64,000 nt of DNA from Pictodentalium vernedei. Its lineage: Eukaryota; Mollusca; Scaphopoda; Dentaliida; Dentaliidae. Below the pieces are notes generated by a model, which was not told the DNA's origin, did not search any database, and saw nothing but the letters and a program-made list of their open reading frames with translations. Both the position numbers and the translations under genes were made by a program. The stretch is from NCBI GenBank assembly GCA_031216915.1, contig CM062292.1, positions 207,349,262 through 207,413,261 of the forward strand, read 5' to 3'. Shown here piece after piece: positions 48,239-61,420 of the stretch (within the stretch, counting starts at the first letter, position 1; each line of letters begins with the position of its first letter).

Positions 48239-49471
48239 TTTTCTGCCCTCCCAGGAAGAATTTCAGCATGCTGAAAAGATTCATCCAATGATGCATCCGG
48301 CTATAATTACCCGATCGGATGTTGACGTCAAATCTGCAAACATGATGTTATTTGTCTGGGCAGATTTTGTTTCACAAAGGTGTTCTTCATACTCTCTGTT
48401 GGTGGATTTTTTTTTCATGGGGGTGTGAGAGTTGTATGTCTCATCCACACACCTTCAATGTGAGTGCTGTGAGACAACAAAAGAGTATACAAAATGGAAG
48501 TCGAAGATATGATATGTGGAAAGTTTGAAATATGAATGAAAACCACATATGCCAAGGGCCTTTTTTATCATTGGCAGGGTTGCTTCTGTTAATATGGTTG
48601 CCATGAGAGGAGTCAGAATGGACAACATCTGAGAAGAACAATAACCTGCCTGATCTAGGAATATATTTCCTTATTGCTAGGATGGATTAAACTGCCAATG
48701 GTGAACTATAAATCAATGGATTAAATTGCCATTCTCACTCTAAATGCTGATTTGATGGATGGAATAAGATTATGTACAAGTGTTGTCGGGTAAATGGATG
48801 CCGCTTTGTTGTATGTGTAGAAAGGTTCAGTAAATTATTGAATCCTTCAGCCCTACATGATAAAATTATTACTGATCCTCATCCCAGTTTGATATTTATT
48901 TTCTTTGCTCATCAACTGCCAGTGTTTTCCTTTTATTGAAATATTTATGCTTAACAGTTTGTAGGGGTAATGGGAGCCCCAGGCTGTGCAACAGGAAATG
49001 GACACCTGTATGCATTAGGCTCACAGGGTGGAATTATGCTCATGAAAGAATCTGTCAAGGCGGAAGTAGGCCATAATGCATTTTACAGATGCTAGATTTG
49101 AGTCAACATGAATTTATGTTGAGTTGCTAATAATGAGGCCACAAACATTCTCCATATAAAATTATGGAAGCCTATATTGTATTCAAAGCGGAAGATGGAA
49201 GGCTTACTGAAAACATCAAGACCTCTATGGAAACTAACTGGACTGACAGACATCACGAATATTTTCCTTGGAGACCTCAAATGGTTGTCATGGTTTTAGC
49301 AAGACTGGACCAGAAGGAGAGAGAAAAATAACAATATGCCTCATCAAGGGATATAGTTCTTGATCATTGTTATCAATGGCTTAGGACGTCTCCAGGCTTT
49401 CAGCTCTAAACCGAGACCTGTATTTTCTGCCCTCCCAGGAAGAATTTCAGCATGCTGAAAAGAATCATCCA

Positions 49472-49711
49472 ATGATGCAGCTGGCTATAATTACCCGACC
49501 GGATGTTGACGTCAAATCTGCAAACATGCTGTTATTTGTCTGGGCAGATTTTGTTTCAAAAGGGTGTTCTTCATACTCTCTGTTGGTGGATTTTGTTTCA
49601 TTGGGGTGTGAGAGTTGCACGTCTCATCCACACACCTTCAATGTGAATGCTGTGAGACAACAAAAGAGTATACAAAATGGAAGTCGAAGATATGATATGT
49701 GGAAAGTTTAA
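49472..49711 (+). other. Representative of the recurrent 79-codon frame (not called as a gene)
   Basis: The frame begins MMQLAIITRPDVDVKSAN and ends RRYDMWKV; no family is recognised. It is open in most monomers, and upstream reading without an ATG is often open for ~25 more codons. It is broken in the monomers at 7175, 14417, 21420, 30239, 34580, 40119 and 42756, and in the leftmost copy. Between the copies at 2782 and 8618 about eight of ten base differences change the amino acid, as expected without selection. A 69-codon frame on the other strand overlaps its end. I take both as passengers of the repeat; a decayed coding origin of the monomer is possible. Confidence 0.3.
49507..49514. promoter_or_regulatory. 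TGACGTCA (CRE-like) site, one per monomer (example)
   Basis: The perfect 8-bp palindrome bound by ATF/CREB-type factors in animals lies ~35 bases after the anchor in most monomers. It is altered at 2.8 kb left of m1 and in the monomers at 4234, 11515, 12967, 41565 and 44203, partly by CG-to-CA/TG type changes. Function is unproven. Confidence 0.2.
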
Positions 49712-49971
49712 AAAATGAATGAAAACCACATATGCCAAGGGCCACTTTTATCATTAGCAGGGTGGGTTCTGTTAGAAAACTTAATATGGTTGCCATGAGA
49801 GGAGTCAGAATGGACAACATCTGAGAAGAACAATAACCTGCCTGATCTTGGAATATATTTCCTTATTGCTAGGATGGATTAAACTGCCAATGGTGAACTA
49901 TAAATCAATGGATTAAATTACTATTCTCACTCTCAATGCTGATTTGATGGATGGTATAAGATTATGTACAA

Positions 49972-50235
49972 GTGTATCAGGTAAATGGATGCTGCTTTGT
50001 TGTATTTGTAGAAAGGTTCAGTAATTATTTAATCCTTCAGCCCTACATGATAAAATTATTACTGATCCTCATCCCAGTTTGGTATTTATTTTCTTTGCTC
50101 ATCAACTGCCAGTGTTTTCCTTTTATTGAAATATTTATGCTTAACAGTTTGAAGGGGTTATGGGAGCCGCAGGCTGTGCAGCAGGAAATGGACACCTGTA
50201 TCCCTTGGGCTTACAGGGTGGAATTATGCTCATGA
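49972..50235 (+). other. Representative of the recurrent ~87-90-codon frame (not called as a gene)
   Basis: The frame begins MYQVNGCCFVVFVERFSNY, contains a hydrophobic run (KLLLILIPVWYLFSLL) and ends RVELCS. It is complete mainly in the right-hand monomers and interrupted in most left-hand ones by one-base length differences and stop codons. The family is unknown. I regard it as an accident of the repeat sequence, with low confidence either way. Confidence 0.25.
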
Positions 50236-50355
50236 AAGAATCTGTCAAGGCTGAAATAGGCCATAATGCATTTTACAGATGCTGGATTTGAGTCATCATG
50301 AATTTATGTTGAGTTGCTAATAATGAGGCCACAAACATTCTCCATATAAAATTAT

Positions 50356-50867
50356 GGAAGCCTATATTGTATTCAAAGCATCAGATGAAAGGCTTAATGG
50401 AAATATCAAGACCTCAGTGGAAACTACAACTCGACTGACAGACATTACGCATTTTGAACATGGAGAACTGGAATGGCTGCCATGGGTTTAGCAAGAAGGG
50501 ACCAGATGGAGAAAGAAAAATAACAACATGTCTCATTAGGGAATATATTTCCTGATTATTGTTATCAATGGTCTAGGACGTCACGAGACATTCAGCTGGT
50601 AGGAAAATTATGGAAGCCTATATTGTATTCAAAGCGGAAGATGAAAGGCTTACCGAAAATATCAAGACCTCAGTGGAAATTATAACCGGACTGACAGACA
50701 TTACGAATATTTTCCTTGGAGACCTCAAATGGTTGCCATGGTTTTAGCAAGACTGGACCAGCAGGAGAGAGAAAAATAACAATATGCCTCATCAAGGGAT
50801 ATAGTTCTTGATCATTGTTATCAATGGCTTACGACGTCTCAAGGCTTTCAGCTCAAAACCGATACCT
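50356..50867. repeat. Pair of ~256-bp subrepeats in a long monomer (example)
   Basis: Subrepeat a starts at GGAAGCC 50356 and subrepeat b at GGAAGCC 50612, exactly 256 bp apart. They share GTATTCAAAGC, GATGAAAGGCTTA, AATATCAAGACCTCAGTGG, CTGACAGACATTACG, ATAACAA and TTGTTATCAATGG. They differ in the middle: a has GAACATGGAGAACTG and TTTAGCAAGAAGGGACC; b has TCCTTGGAGACCTC and TTTAGCAAGACTGGACC. All long monomers carry the pair in this order. Confidence 0.88.
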
Positions 50868-53800
50868 GTATTTTCTGCTCTCCCAGGAAGAATTTCAGCA
50901 TGCTGAAAAGAATGATCCAATGATGCAGCTGGCTCTAATTACCCGACCGAATGTTGACGTCAAATCTGCAAACATGCTGTTGTTTGTCTGGGCAGATTTT
51001 GTTTCACAAAGGTGTTCTTCATACTCTCTGTTGGTGCATTTTGTTTCATGGGGGTGTGAAAGTTGTACGTGTCATCCTCGCACCTTCAATGTGAATGCTG
51101 TGAGACAACAAAAGAGTATACAAAATGGAAGTCGAAGATATGATATGTGGAAAGATTGAAATATGACTGAAAACCACATATGCCAAGGTCCTCTTTTATC
51201 TTTGGCAGGGTTGCTTCTATTAGAAAACTTAATATGGTTGCCATGAGAGGAGTCAGAATGGACAACATCTGAGAAGAACAATAACCTGCGTGATCTAGGA
51301 ATATATTTCCTTATTGCTAGGATGGATTGAACTGCCAATGCTGAACTATAAATGAATGGATTAAATTACTATTCTCACTCTCAATGCTGATTTGATGGAT
51401 GGTATAAGATTATGTACAAGTGTCATGAGGTAAATGGGTGCCGCTTTGTTGTATTTGTAGAAAGGTTCAGTAATTATTTAATCTTTCAGCCCTACATGAT
51501 AAAATTATTACTGATCCCCATCCCAGTGTGGTGTTTATTTTCTTTGCTTGTCAACTGCCAGTGTTTTCCTTTTTTTGAAATATTTATGCAGAACAGCTTG
51601 AAGGGATTTTGGGAGTCCCAGGCTGAGCAGCAGGAAATGGACACCTGTATGCATTGGGCTTACAGGGTGGAATTATGCTCATGAAAGAATCTGTCAAGGC
51701 TGAAGTAGGCCATAATGCATTTTACAGATGCTAGATTTGAGTCAACATGAATTTATGTTGAGTTGCTAATAATGAGGCCACAAACATTCTCCATATAAAA
51801 TTATGGAAGCCTATATTGTATTCAAAGCAGAAGATGGAAAGCTTACTGAAAACATCAAGACCTCTGTGGAAACTAACCGGACTGACAGACATTACGAATA
51901 TTTTCCTTGGAGACCTCAAATGGTTGTCATGGTTTTAGCAAGACTGGACCAGAAGGAGAGAGAAAAATAACAATATGCCTCATCAAGGGATATAGTTCTT
52001 GATCATTGTTATCAATGGCTTAGGACGTCTCCAGGCTTTCAGCTCGAAACCGAGACCTGTATTTTCTGCCCTCCCAGGAAGAATTTCAGCATGCTGAAAA
52101 GATTCATCCAATGATGCATCCGGCTATAATTACCCGATCGGATGTTGACGTCAGATCTGCAAACATGATGTTATTTGTCTGGGCAGATTTTGTTTCACAA
52201 AGGTGTTCTTCATACTCTCTGTTGGTGGATTTTTTTTTCATGGGGGTGTGAGAGTTGTATGTCTCATCCACACACCTTCAATGTGAGTGCTGTGAGACAA
52301 CAAAAGAGTATACAAAATGGAAGTCGAAGATATGATATGTGGAAAGTTTGAAATATGAATGAAAACCACATATGCCAAGGGCCTTTTTTATCATTGGCAG
52401 GGTTGCTTCTGTTAATATGGTTGCCATGAGAGGAGTCAGAATGGACAACATCTGAGAAGAACAATAACCTGCCTGATCTAGGAATATATTTCCTTATTGC
52501 TAGGATGGATTAAACTGCCAATGGTGAACTATAAATCAATGGATTAAATTGCCATTCTCACTCTAAATGCTGATTTGATGGATGGAATAAGATTATGTAC
52601 AAGTGTTGTCGGGTAAATGGATGCCGCTTTGTTGTATGTGTAGAAAGGTTCAGTAAATTATTGAATCCTTCAGCCCTACATGATAAAATTATTACTGATC
52701 CTCATCCCAGTTTGATATTTATTTTCTTTGCTCATCAACTGCCAGTGTTTTCCTTTTATTGAAATATTTATGCTTAACAGTTTGTAGGGGTAATGGGAGC
52801 CCCAGGCTGTGCAACAGGAAATGGACACCTGTATGCATTGGGCTCACAGGGTGGAATTATGCTCATGAAAGAATCTGTCAAGGCGGAAGTAGGCCATAAT
52901 GCATTTTACAGATGCTAGATTTGAGTCAACATGAATTTATGTTGAGTTGCTAATAATGAGGCCACAAACATTCTCCATATAAAATTATGGAAGCCTATAT
53001 TGTATTCAAAGCGGAAGATGGAAGGCTTACTGAAAACATCAAGACCTCTATGGAAACTAACTGGACTGACAGACATCACGAATATTTTCCTTGGAGACCT
53101 CAAATGGTTGTCATGGTTTTAGCAAGACTGGACCAGAAGGAGAGAGAAAAATAACAATATGCCTCATCAAGGGATATAGTTCTTGATCATTGTTATCAAT
53201 GGCTTAGGACGTCTCCAGGCTTTCAGCTCTAAACCGAGACCTGTATTTTCTGCCCTCCCAGGAAGAATTTCAGCATGCTGAAAAGAATCATCCAATGATG
53301 CAGCTGGCTATAATTACCCGACCGGATGTTGACGTCAAATCTGCAAACATGCTGTTATTTGTCTGGGCAGATTTTGTTTCAAAAGGGTGTTCTTCATACT
53401 CTCTGTTGGTGGATTTTGTTTCATTGGGGTGTGAGAGTTGCACGTCTCATCCACACACCTTCAATGTGAATGCTGTGAGACAACAAAAGAGTATACAAAA
53501 TGGAAGTCGAAGATATGATATGTGGAAAGTTTAAAAAATGAATGAAAACCACATATGCCAAGGGCCACTTTTATCATTAGCAGGGTGGGTTCTGTTAGAA
53601 AACTTAATATGGTTGCCATGAGAGGAGTCAGAATGGACAACATCTGAGAAGAACAATAACCTGCCTGATCTTGGAATATATTTCCTTATTGCTAGGATGG
53701 ATTAAACTGCCAATGGTGAACTATAAATCAATGGATTAAATTACTATTCTCACTCTCAATGCTGATTTGATGGATGGTATAAGATTATGTACAAGTGTAT

Positions 53801-56800
53801 CAGGTAAATGGATGCTGCTTTGTTGTATTTGTAGAAAGGTTCAGTAATTATTTAATCCTTCAGCCCTACATGATAAAATTATTACTGATCCTCATCCCAG
53901 TTTGGTATTTATTTTCTTTGCTCATCAACTGCCAGTGTTTTCCTTTTATTGAAATATTTATGCTTAACAGTTTGAAGGGGTTATGGGAGCCGCAGGCTGT
54001 GCAGCAGGAAATGGACACCTGTATCCCTTGGGCTTACAGGGTGGAATTATGCTCATGAAAGAATCTGTCAAGGCTGAAATAGGCCATAATGCATTTTACA
54101 GATGCTGGATTTGAGTCATCATGAATTTATGTTGAGTTGCTAATAATGAGGCCACAAACATTCTCCATATAAAATTATGGAAGCCTATATTGTATTCAAA
54201 GCATCAGATGAAAGGCTTAATGGAAATATCAAGACCTCAGTGGAAACTACAACTCGACTGACAGACATTACGCATTTTGAACATGGAGAACTGGAATGGC
54301 TGCCATGGGTTTAGCAAGAAGGGACCAGATGGAGAAAGAAAAATAACAACATGTCTCATTAGGGAATATATTTCCTGATTATTGTTATCAATGGTCTAGG
54401 ACGTCACGAGACATTCAGCTGGTAGGAAAATTATGGAAGCCTATATTGTATTCAAAGCGGAAGATGAAAGGCTTACCGAAAATATCAAGACCTCAGTGGA
54501 AATTATAACCGGACTGACAGACATTACGAATATTTTCCTTGGAGACCTCAAATGGTTGCCATGGTTTTAGCAGACTGGACCAGCAGGAGAGAGAAAAATA
54601 ACAATATGCCTCATCAAGGGATATAGTTCTTGATCATTGTTATCAATGGCTTACGACGTCTCAAGGCTTTCAGCTCAAAACCGATACCTGTATTTTCTGC
54701 TCTCCCAGGAAGAATTTCAGCATGCTGAAAAGAATGATCCAATGATGCAGCTGGCTATAATTACCCGACCGAATGTTGACGTCAAATCTGCAAACATGCT
54801 GTTGTTTGTCTGGGCAGATTTTGTTTCACAAAGGTGTTCTTCATACTCTCTGTTGGTGCATTTTGTTTCATGGGGGTGTGAAAGTTGTACGTGTCATCCT
54901 CGCACCTTCAATGTGAATGCTGTGAGACAACAAAAGAGTATACAAAATGGAAGTCGAAGATATGATATGTGGAAAGATTGAAATATGACTGAAAACCACA
55001 TATGCCAAGGTCCTCTTTTATCTTTTGCAGGATTGCTTCTATTAGAAAACTTAATATGGTTGCCATGAGAGGAGTCAGAATGGACAACATCTGAGAAGAA
55101 CAATAACCTGCGTGATCTAGGAATATATTTCCTTATTGCTAGGATGGATTGAACTGCCAATGCTGAACTATAAATGAATGGATTAAATTACTATTCTCAC
55201 TCTCAATGCTGATTTGATGGATGGTATAAGATTATGTACAAGTGTCATGAGGTAAATGGGTGCCGCTTTGTTGTATTTGTAGAAAGGTTCAGTAATTATT
55301 TAATCTTTCAGCCCTACATGATAAAATTATTACTGATCCCCATCCCAGTGTGGTGTTTATTTTCTTTGCTTGTCAACTGCCAGTGTTTTCCTTTTTTTGA
55401 AATATTTATGCAGAACAGCTTGAAGGGATTTTGGGAGTCCCAGGCTGAGCAACAGGAAATGGACACCCGTATGCATTGGGCTTACAGGGTGGAATTATGC
55501 TCATGAAAGAATCTGTCAAGGCTGAAGTAGGCCATAATGCATTTTACAGATGCTAGATTTGAGTCAACATGAATTTATGTTGAGTTGCTAATAATGAGGC
55601 CACAAACATTCTCCATATAAAATTATGGAAGCCTATATTGTATTCAAAGCTGAAGATGGAAAGCTTACTGAAAACATCAAGACCTCTGTGGAAACTAACC
55701 GGACTGACAGACATTACGAATATTTTCCTTGGAGACCTCAAATGGTTGTCATGGTTTTAGCAAGACTGGACCAGAAGGAGAGAGAAAAATAACAATATGC
55801 CTCATCAAGGGATATAGTTCTTGATCATTGTTATCAATGGCTTAGGACGTCTCCAGGCTTTCAGCTCAAAACCGAGACCTGTATTTTCTGCCCTCCCAGG
55901 AAGAATTTCAGCATGCTGAAAAGATTCATCCAATGATGCATCCGGCTATAATTACCCGATCGGATGTTGACGTCAAATCTGCAAACATGATGTTATTTGT
56001 CTGGGCAGATTTTGTTTCACAAAGGTGTTCTTCATACTCTCTGTTGGTGGATTTTTTTTTCATGGGGGTGTGAGAGTTGTATGTCTCATCCACACACCTT
56101 CAATGTGAGTGCTGTGAGACAACAAAAGAGTATACAAAATGGAAGTCGAAGATATGATATGTGGAAAGTTTGAAATATGAATGAAAACCACATATGCCAA
56201 GGGCCTTTTTTATCATTGGCAGGGTTGCTTCTGTTAATATGGTTGCCATGAGAGGAGTCAGAATGGACAACATCTGAGAAGAACAATAACCTGCCTGATC
56301 TAGGAATATATTTCCTTATTGCTAGGATGGATTAAACTGCCAATGGTGAACTATAAATCAATGGATTAAATTGCCATTCTCACTCTAAATGCTGATTTGA
56401 TGGATGGAATAAGATTATGTACAAGTGTTGTCGGGTAAATGGATGCCGCTTTGTTGTATGTGTAGAAAGGTTCAGTAAATTATTGAATCCTTCAGCCCTA
56501 CATGATAAAATTATTACTGATCCTCATCCCAGTTTGATATTTATTTTCTTTGCTCATCAACTGCCAGTGTTTTCCTTTTATTGAAATATTTATGCTTAAC
56601 AGTTTGTAGGGGTAATGGGAGCCCCAGGCTGTGCAACAGGAAATGGACACCTGTATGCATTGGGCTCACAGGGTGGAATTATGCTCATGAAAGAATCTGT
56701 CAAGGCGGAAGTAGGCCATAATGCATTTTACAGATGCTAGATTTAAGTCAACATGAATTTATGTTGAGTTGCTAATAATGAGGCCACAAACATTCTCCAT

Positions 56801-59800
56801 ATAAAATTATGGAAGCCTATATTGTATTCAAAGCGGAAGATGGAAGGCTTACTGAAAACATCAAGACCTCTATGGAAACTAACTGGACTGACAGACATCA
56901 CGAATATTTTCCTTGGAGACCTCAAATGGTTGTCATGGTTTTAGCAAGACTGGACCAGAAGGAGAGAGAAAAATAACAATATGCCTCATCAAGGGATATA
57001 GTTCTTGATCATTGTTATCAATGGCTTAGGACGTCTCCAGGCTTTCAGCTCTAAACCGAGACCTGTATTTTCTGCCCTCCCAGGAAGAATTTCAGCATGC
57101 TGAAAAGAATCATCCAATGATGCAGCTGGCTATAATTACCCGACCGGATGTTGACGTCAAATCTGCAAACATGCTGTTATTTGTCTGGGCAGATTTTGTT
57201 TCAAAAGGGTGTTCTTCATACTCTCTGTTGGTGGATTTTGTTTCATTGGGGTGTGAGAGTTGCACGTCTCATCCACACACCTTCAATGTGAATGCTGTGA
57301 GACAACAAAAGAGTATACAAAATGGAAGTCGAAGATATGATATGTGGAAAGTTTAAAAAATGAATGAAAACCACATATGCCAAGGGCCACTTTTATCATT
57401 AGCAGGGTGGGTTCTGTTAGAAAACTTAATATGGTTGCCATGAGAGGAGTCAGAATGGACAACATCTGAGAAGAACAATAACCTGCCTGATCTTGGAATA
57501 TATTTCCTTATTGCTAGGATGGATTAAACTGCCAATGGTGAACTATAAATCAATGGATTAAATTACTATTCTCACTCTCAATGCTGATTTGATGGATGGT
57601 ATAAGATTATGTACAAGTGTATCAGGTAAATGGATGCTGCTTTGTTGTATTTGTAGAAAGGTTCAGTAATTATTTAATCCTTCAGCCCTACATGATAAAA
57701 TTATTACTGATCCTCATCCCAGTTTGGTATTTATTTTCTTTGCTCATCAACTGCCAGTGTTTTCCTTTTATTGAAATATTTATGCTTAACAGTTTGAAGG
57801 GGTTATGGGAGCCGCAGGCTGTGCAGCAGGAAATGGACACCTGTATCCCTTGGGCTTACAGGGTGGTATTATGCTCATGAAAGAATCTGTCAAGGCTGAA
57901 ATAGGCCATAATGCATTTTACAGATGCTGGATTTGAGTCATCATGAATTTATGTTGAGTTGCTAATAATGAGGCCACAAACATTCTCCATATAAAATTAT
58001 GGAAGCCTATATTGTATTCAAAGCATCAGATGAAAGGCTTAATGGAAATATCAAGACCTCAGTGGAAACTACAACTCGACTGACAGACATTACGCATTTT
58101 GAACATGGAGAACTGGAATGGCTGCCATGGGTTTAGCAAGAAGGGACCAGATGGAGAAAGAAAAATAACAACATGTCTCATTAGGGAATATATTTCCTGA
58201 TTATTGTTATCAATGGTCTAGGACGTCACGAGACATTCAGCTTGTAGGAAAATTATGGAAGCCTATATTGTATTCAAAGCGGAAGATGAAAGGCTTACCG
58301 AAAATATCAAGACCTCAGTGGAAATTATAACCGGACTGACAGACATTACGAATATTTTCCTTGGAGACCTCAAATGGTTGCCATGGTTTTAGCAGACTGG
58401 ACCAGCAGGAGAGAGAAAAATAACAATATGCCTCATCAAGGGATATAGTTCTTGATCATTGTTATCAATGGCTTACGACGTCTCAAGGCTTTCAGCTCAA
58501 AACCGATACCTGTATTTTCTGCTCTCCCAGGAAGAATTTCAGCATGCTGAAAAGAATGATCCAATGATGCAGCTGGCTATAATTACCCGACCGAATGTTG
58601 ACGTCAAATCTGCAAACATGCTGTTGTTTGTCTGGGCAGATTTTGTTTCACAAAGGTGTTCTTCATACTCTCTGTTGGTGCATTTTGTTTCATGGGGGTG
58701 TGAAAGTTGTACGTGTCATCCTCGCACCTTCAATGTGAATGCTGTGAGACAACAAAAGAGTATACAAAATGGAAGTCGAAGATATGATATGTGGAAAGAT
58801 TGAAATATGACTGAAAACCACATATGCCAAGGTCCTCTTTTATCTTTTGCAGGATTGCTTCTATTAGAAAACTTAATATGGTTGCCATGAGAGGAGTCAG
58901 AATGGACAACATCTGAGAAGAACAATAACCTGCGTGATCTAGGAATATATTTCCTTATTGCTAGGATGGATTGAACTGCCAATGCTGAACTATAAATGAA
59001 TGGATTAAATTACTATTCTCACTCTCAATGCTGATTTGATGGATGGTATACGATTATGTACAAGTGTCATGAGGTAAATGGATGCCGCTTTGTTGTATTT
59101 GTAGAAAGGTTCAGTAATTATTTAATCTTTCAGCCCTACATGATAAAATTATTACTGATCCCCATCCCAGTGTGGTGTTTATTTTCTTTGCTTGTCAACT
59201 GCCAGTGTTTTCCTTTTTTTGAAATATTTATGCAGAACAGCTTGAAGGGATTTTGGGAGTCCCAGGCTGAGCAACAGGAAATGGACACCTGTATGCATTG
59301 GGCTTACAGGGTGGAATTATGCTCATGAAAGAATCTGTCAAGGCTGAAGTAGGCCATAATGCATTTTACAGATGCTAGATTTGAGTCAACATGAATTTAT
59401 GTTGAGTTGCTAATAATGAGGCCACAAACATTCTCCATATAAAATTATGGAAGCCTATATTGTATTCAAAGCAGAAGATGGAAAGCTTACTGAAAACATC
59501 AAGACCTCTGTGGAAACTAACCGGACTGACAGACATTACGAATATTTTCCTTGGAGACCTCAAATGGTTGTCATGGTTTTAGCAAGACTGGACCAGAAGG
59601 AGAGAGAAAAATAACAATATGCCTCATCAAGGGATATAGTTCTTGATCATTGTTATCAATGGCTTAGGACGTCTCCAGGCTTTCAGCTCAAAACCGAGAC
59701 CTGTATTTTCTGCCCTCCCAGGAAGAATTTCAGCATGCTGAAAAGATTCATCCAATGATGCATCCGGCTATAATTACCCGATCGGATGTTGACGTCAAAT

Positions 59801-61420
59801 CTGCAAACATGATGTTATTTGTCTGGGCAGATTTTGTTTCACAAAGGTGTTCTTCATACTCTCTGTTGGTGGATTTTTTTTTCATGGGGGTGTGAGAGTT
59901 GTATGTCTCATCCACACACCTTCAATGTGAGTGCTGTGAGACAACAAAAGAGTATACAAAATGGAAGTCGAAGATATGATATGTGGAAAGTTTGAAATAT
60001 GAATGAAAACCACATATGCCAAGGGCCTTTTTTATCATTGGCAGGGTTGCTTCTGTTAATATGGTTGCCATGAGAGGAGTCAGAATGGACAACATCTGAG
60101 AAGAACAATAACCTGCCTGATCTAGGAATATATTTCCTTATTGCTAGGATGGATTAAACTGCCAATGGTGAACTATAAATCAATGGATTAAATTGCCATT
60201 CTCACTCTAAATGCTGATTTGATGGATGGAATAAGATTATGTACAAGTGTTGTCGGGTAAATGGATGCCGCTTTGTTGTATGTGTAGAAAGGTTCAGTAA
60301 ATTATTGAATCCTTCAGCCCTACATGATAAAATTATTACTGATCCTCATCCCAGTTTGATATTTATTTTCTTTGCTCATCAACTGCCAGTGTTTTCCTTT
60401 TATTGAAATATTTATGCTTAACAGTTTGTAGGGGTAATGGGAGCCCCAGGCTGTGCAACAGGAAATGGACACCTGTATGCATTGGGCTCACAGGGTGGAA
60501 TTATGCTGATGAAAGAATCTGTCAAGGCAGAAGTAGGCCATAATGCATTTTACAGATGCTAGATTTGAGTCAACATGAATTTATGTTGAGTTGCTAATAA
60601 TGAGGCCACAAACATTCTCCATATAAAATTATGGAAACCAATATGGTAATCAAAGCGGAAGATGGAAGGCTTACTGAAAACATCAAGACCTCTATGGAAA
60701 CTAACCGGACTGACAGACATTACGAATATTTTCCTTGGAGACCTCAAATGGTTGTCATGGTTTTAGCAAGACTGGACCAGAAGGAGAGAGAAAAATAACA
60801 ATATGCCTCATCAAGGGATATAGTTCTTGATCATTGTTATCAATGGCTTAGGACGTCTCCAGGCTTTCAGCTCAAAACCGAGACCTGTATTTTCTGCCCT
60901 CCCAGGAAGAATTTCAGCATGCTGAAAAGAATCATCCAATGATGCAGCTGGCTATAATTACCCGATCGGATGTTGACGTCAAATCTGCAAACATGCTGTT
61001 TTTTGTCTGGGCAGATTTTGTTTCACAAGGGTGTTCTTCATACTCTCTGTTGGTGGATTTTGTTTCATTGGGGTGTGAGAGTTGCACGTCTCATCCACAC
61101 ACCTTCAATGTGAATGCTGTGAGACAACAAAAGAGTATACAAAATGGAAGTCGAAGATATGATATGTGGAAAGTTTAAAAAATGAATGAAAACCACATAT
61201 GCCAAGGGCCACTTTTATCATTAGCAGGGTGGGTTCTGTTAGAAAACTTAATATGGTCGCCATGAGAGGAGTCAGAATGGACAACATCTGAGAAGAACAA
61301 TAACCTGCCTGATCTTGGAATATATTTCCTTATTGCTAGGATGGATTAAACTGCCAATGGTGAACTATAAATCAATGGATTAAATTACTATTCTCACTCT
61401 CAATGCTGATTTGATGGATG

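Larger units (their letters stand above)
46050..61420. repeat. Four tandem copies of a 3822/3823-bp higher-order trimer
   Basis: Anchors lie at 47097, 48288, 49472; 50920, 52111, 53295; 54742, 55933, 57117; and 58564, 59755, 60939. Inside each trimer the spacings are 1191, 1184 and 1447-1448 (last copy 1441). Trimer period is 3823, then 3822 and 3822. Member 1 has the ACGACGTCTCAAGG variant and a GACCGAATG mark; member 2 has a T9 run in GGATTTTTTTTTCATGGG, a CATCCGG anchor and an 18-base-scale deletion after CTTCTGTTA; member 3 has TTTCATTGGGG and GTTTAAAAAATG. Copies differ by only a few bases. Similarity starts at ~46.05 kb (in m28) and ends at ~61.42 kb. Confidence 0.94.
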
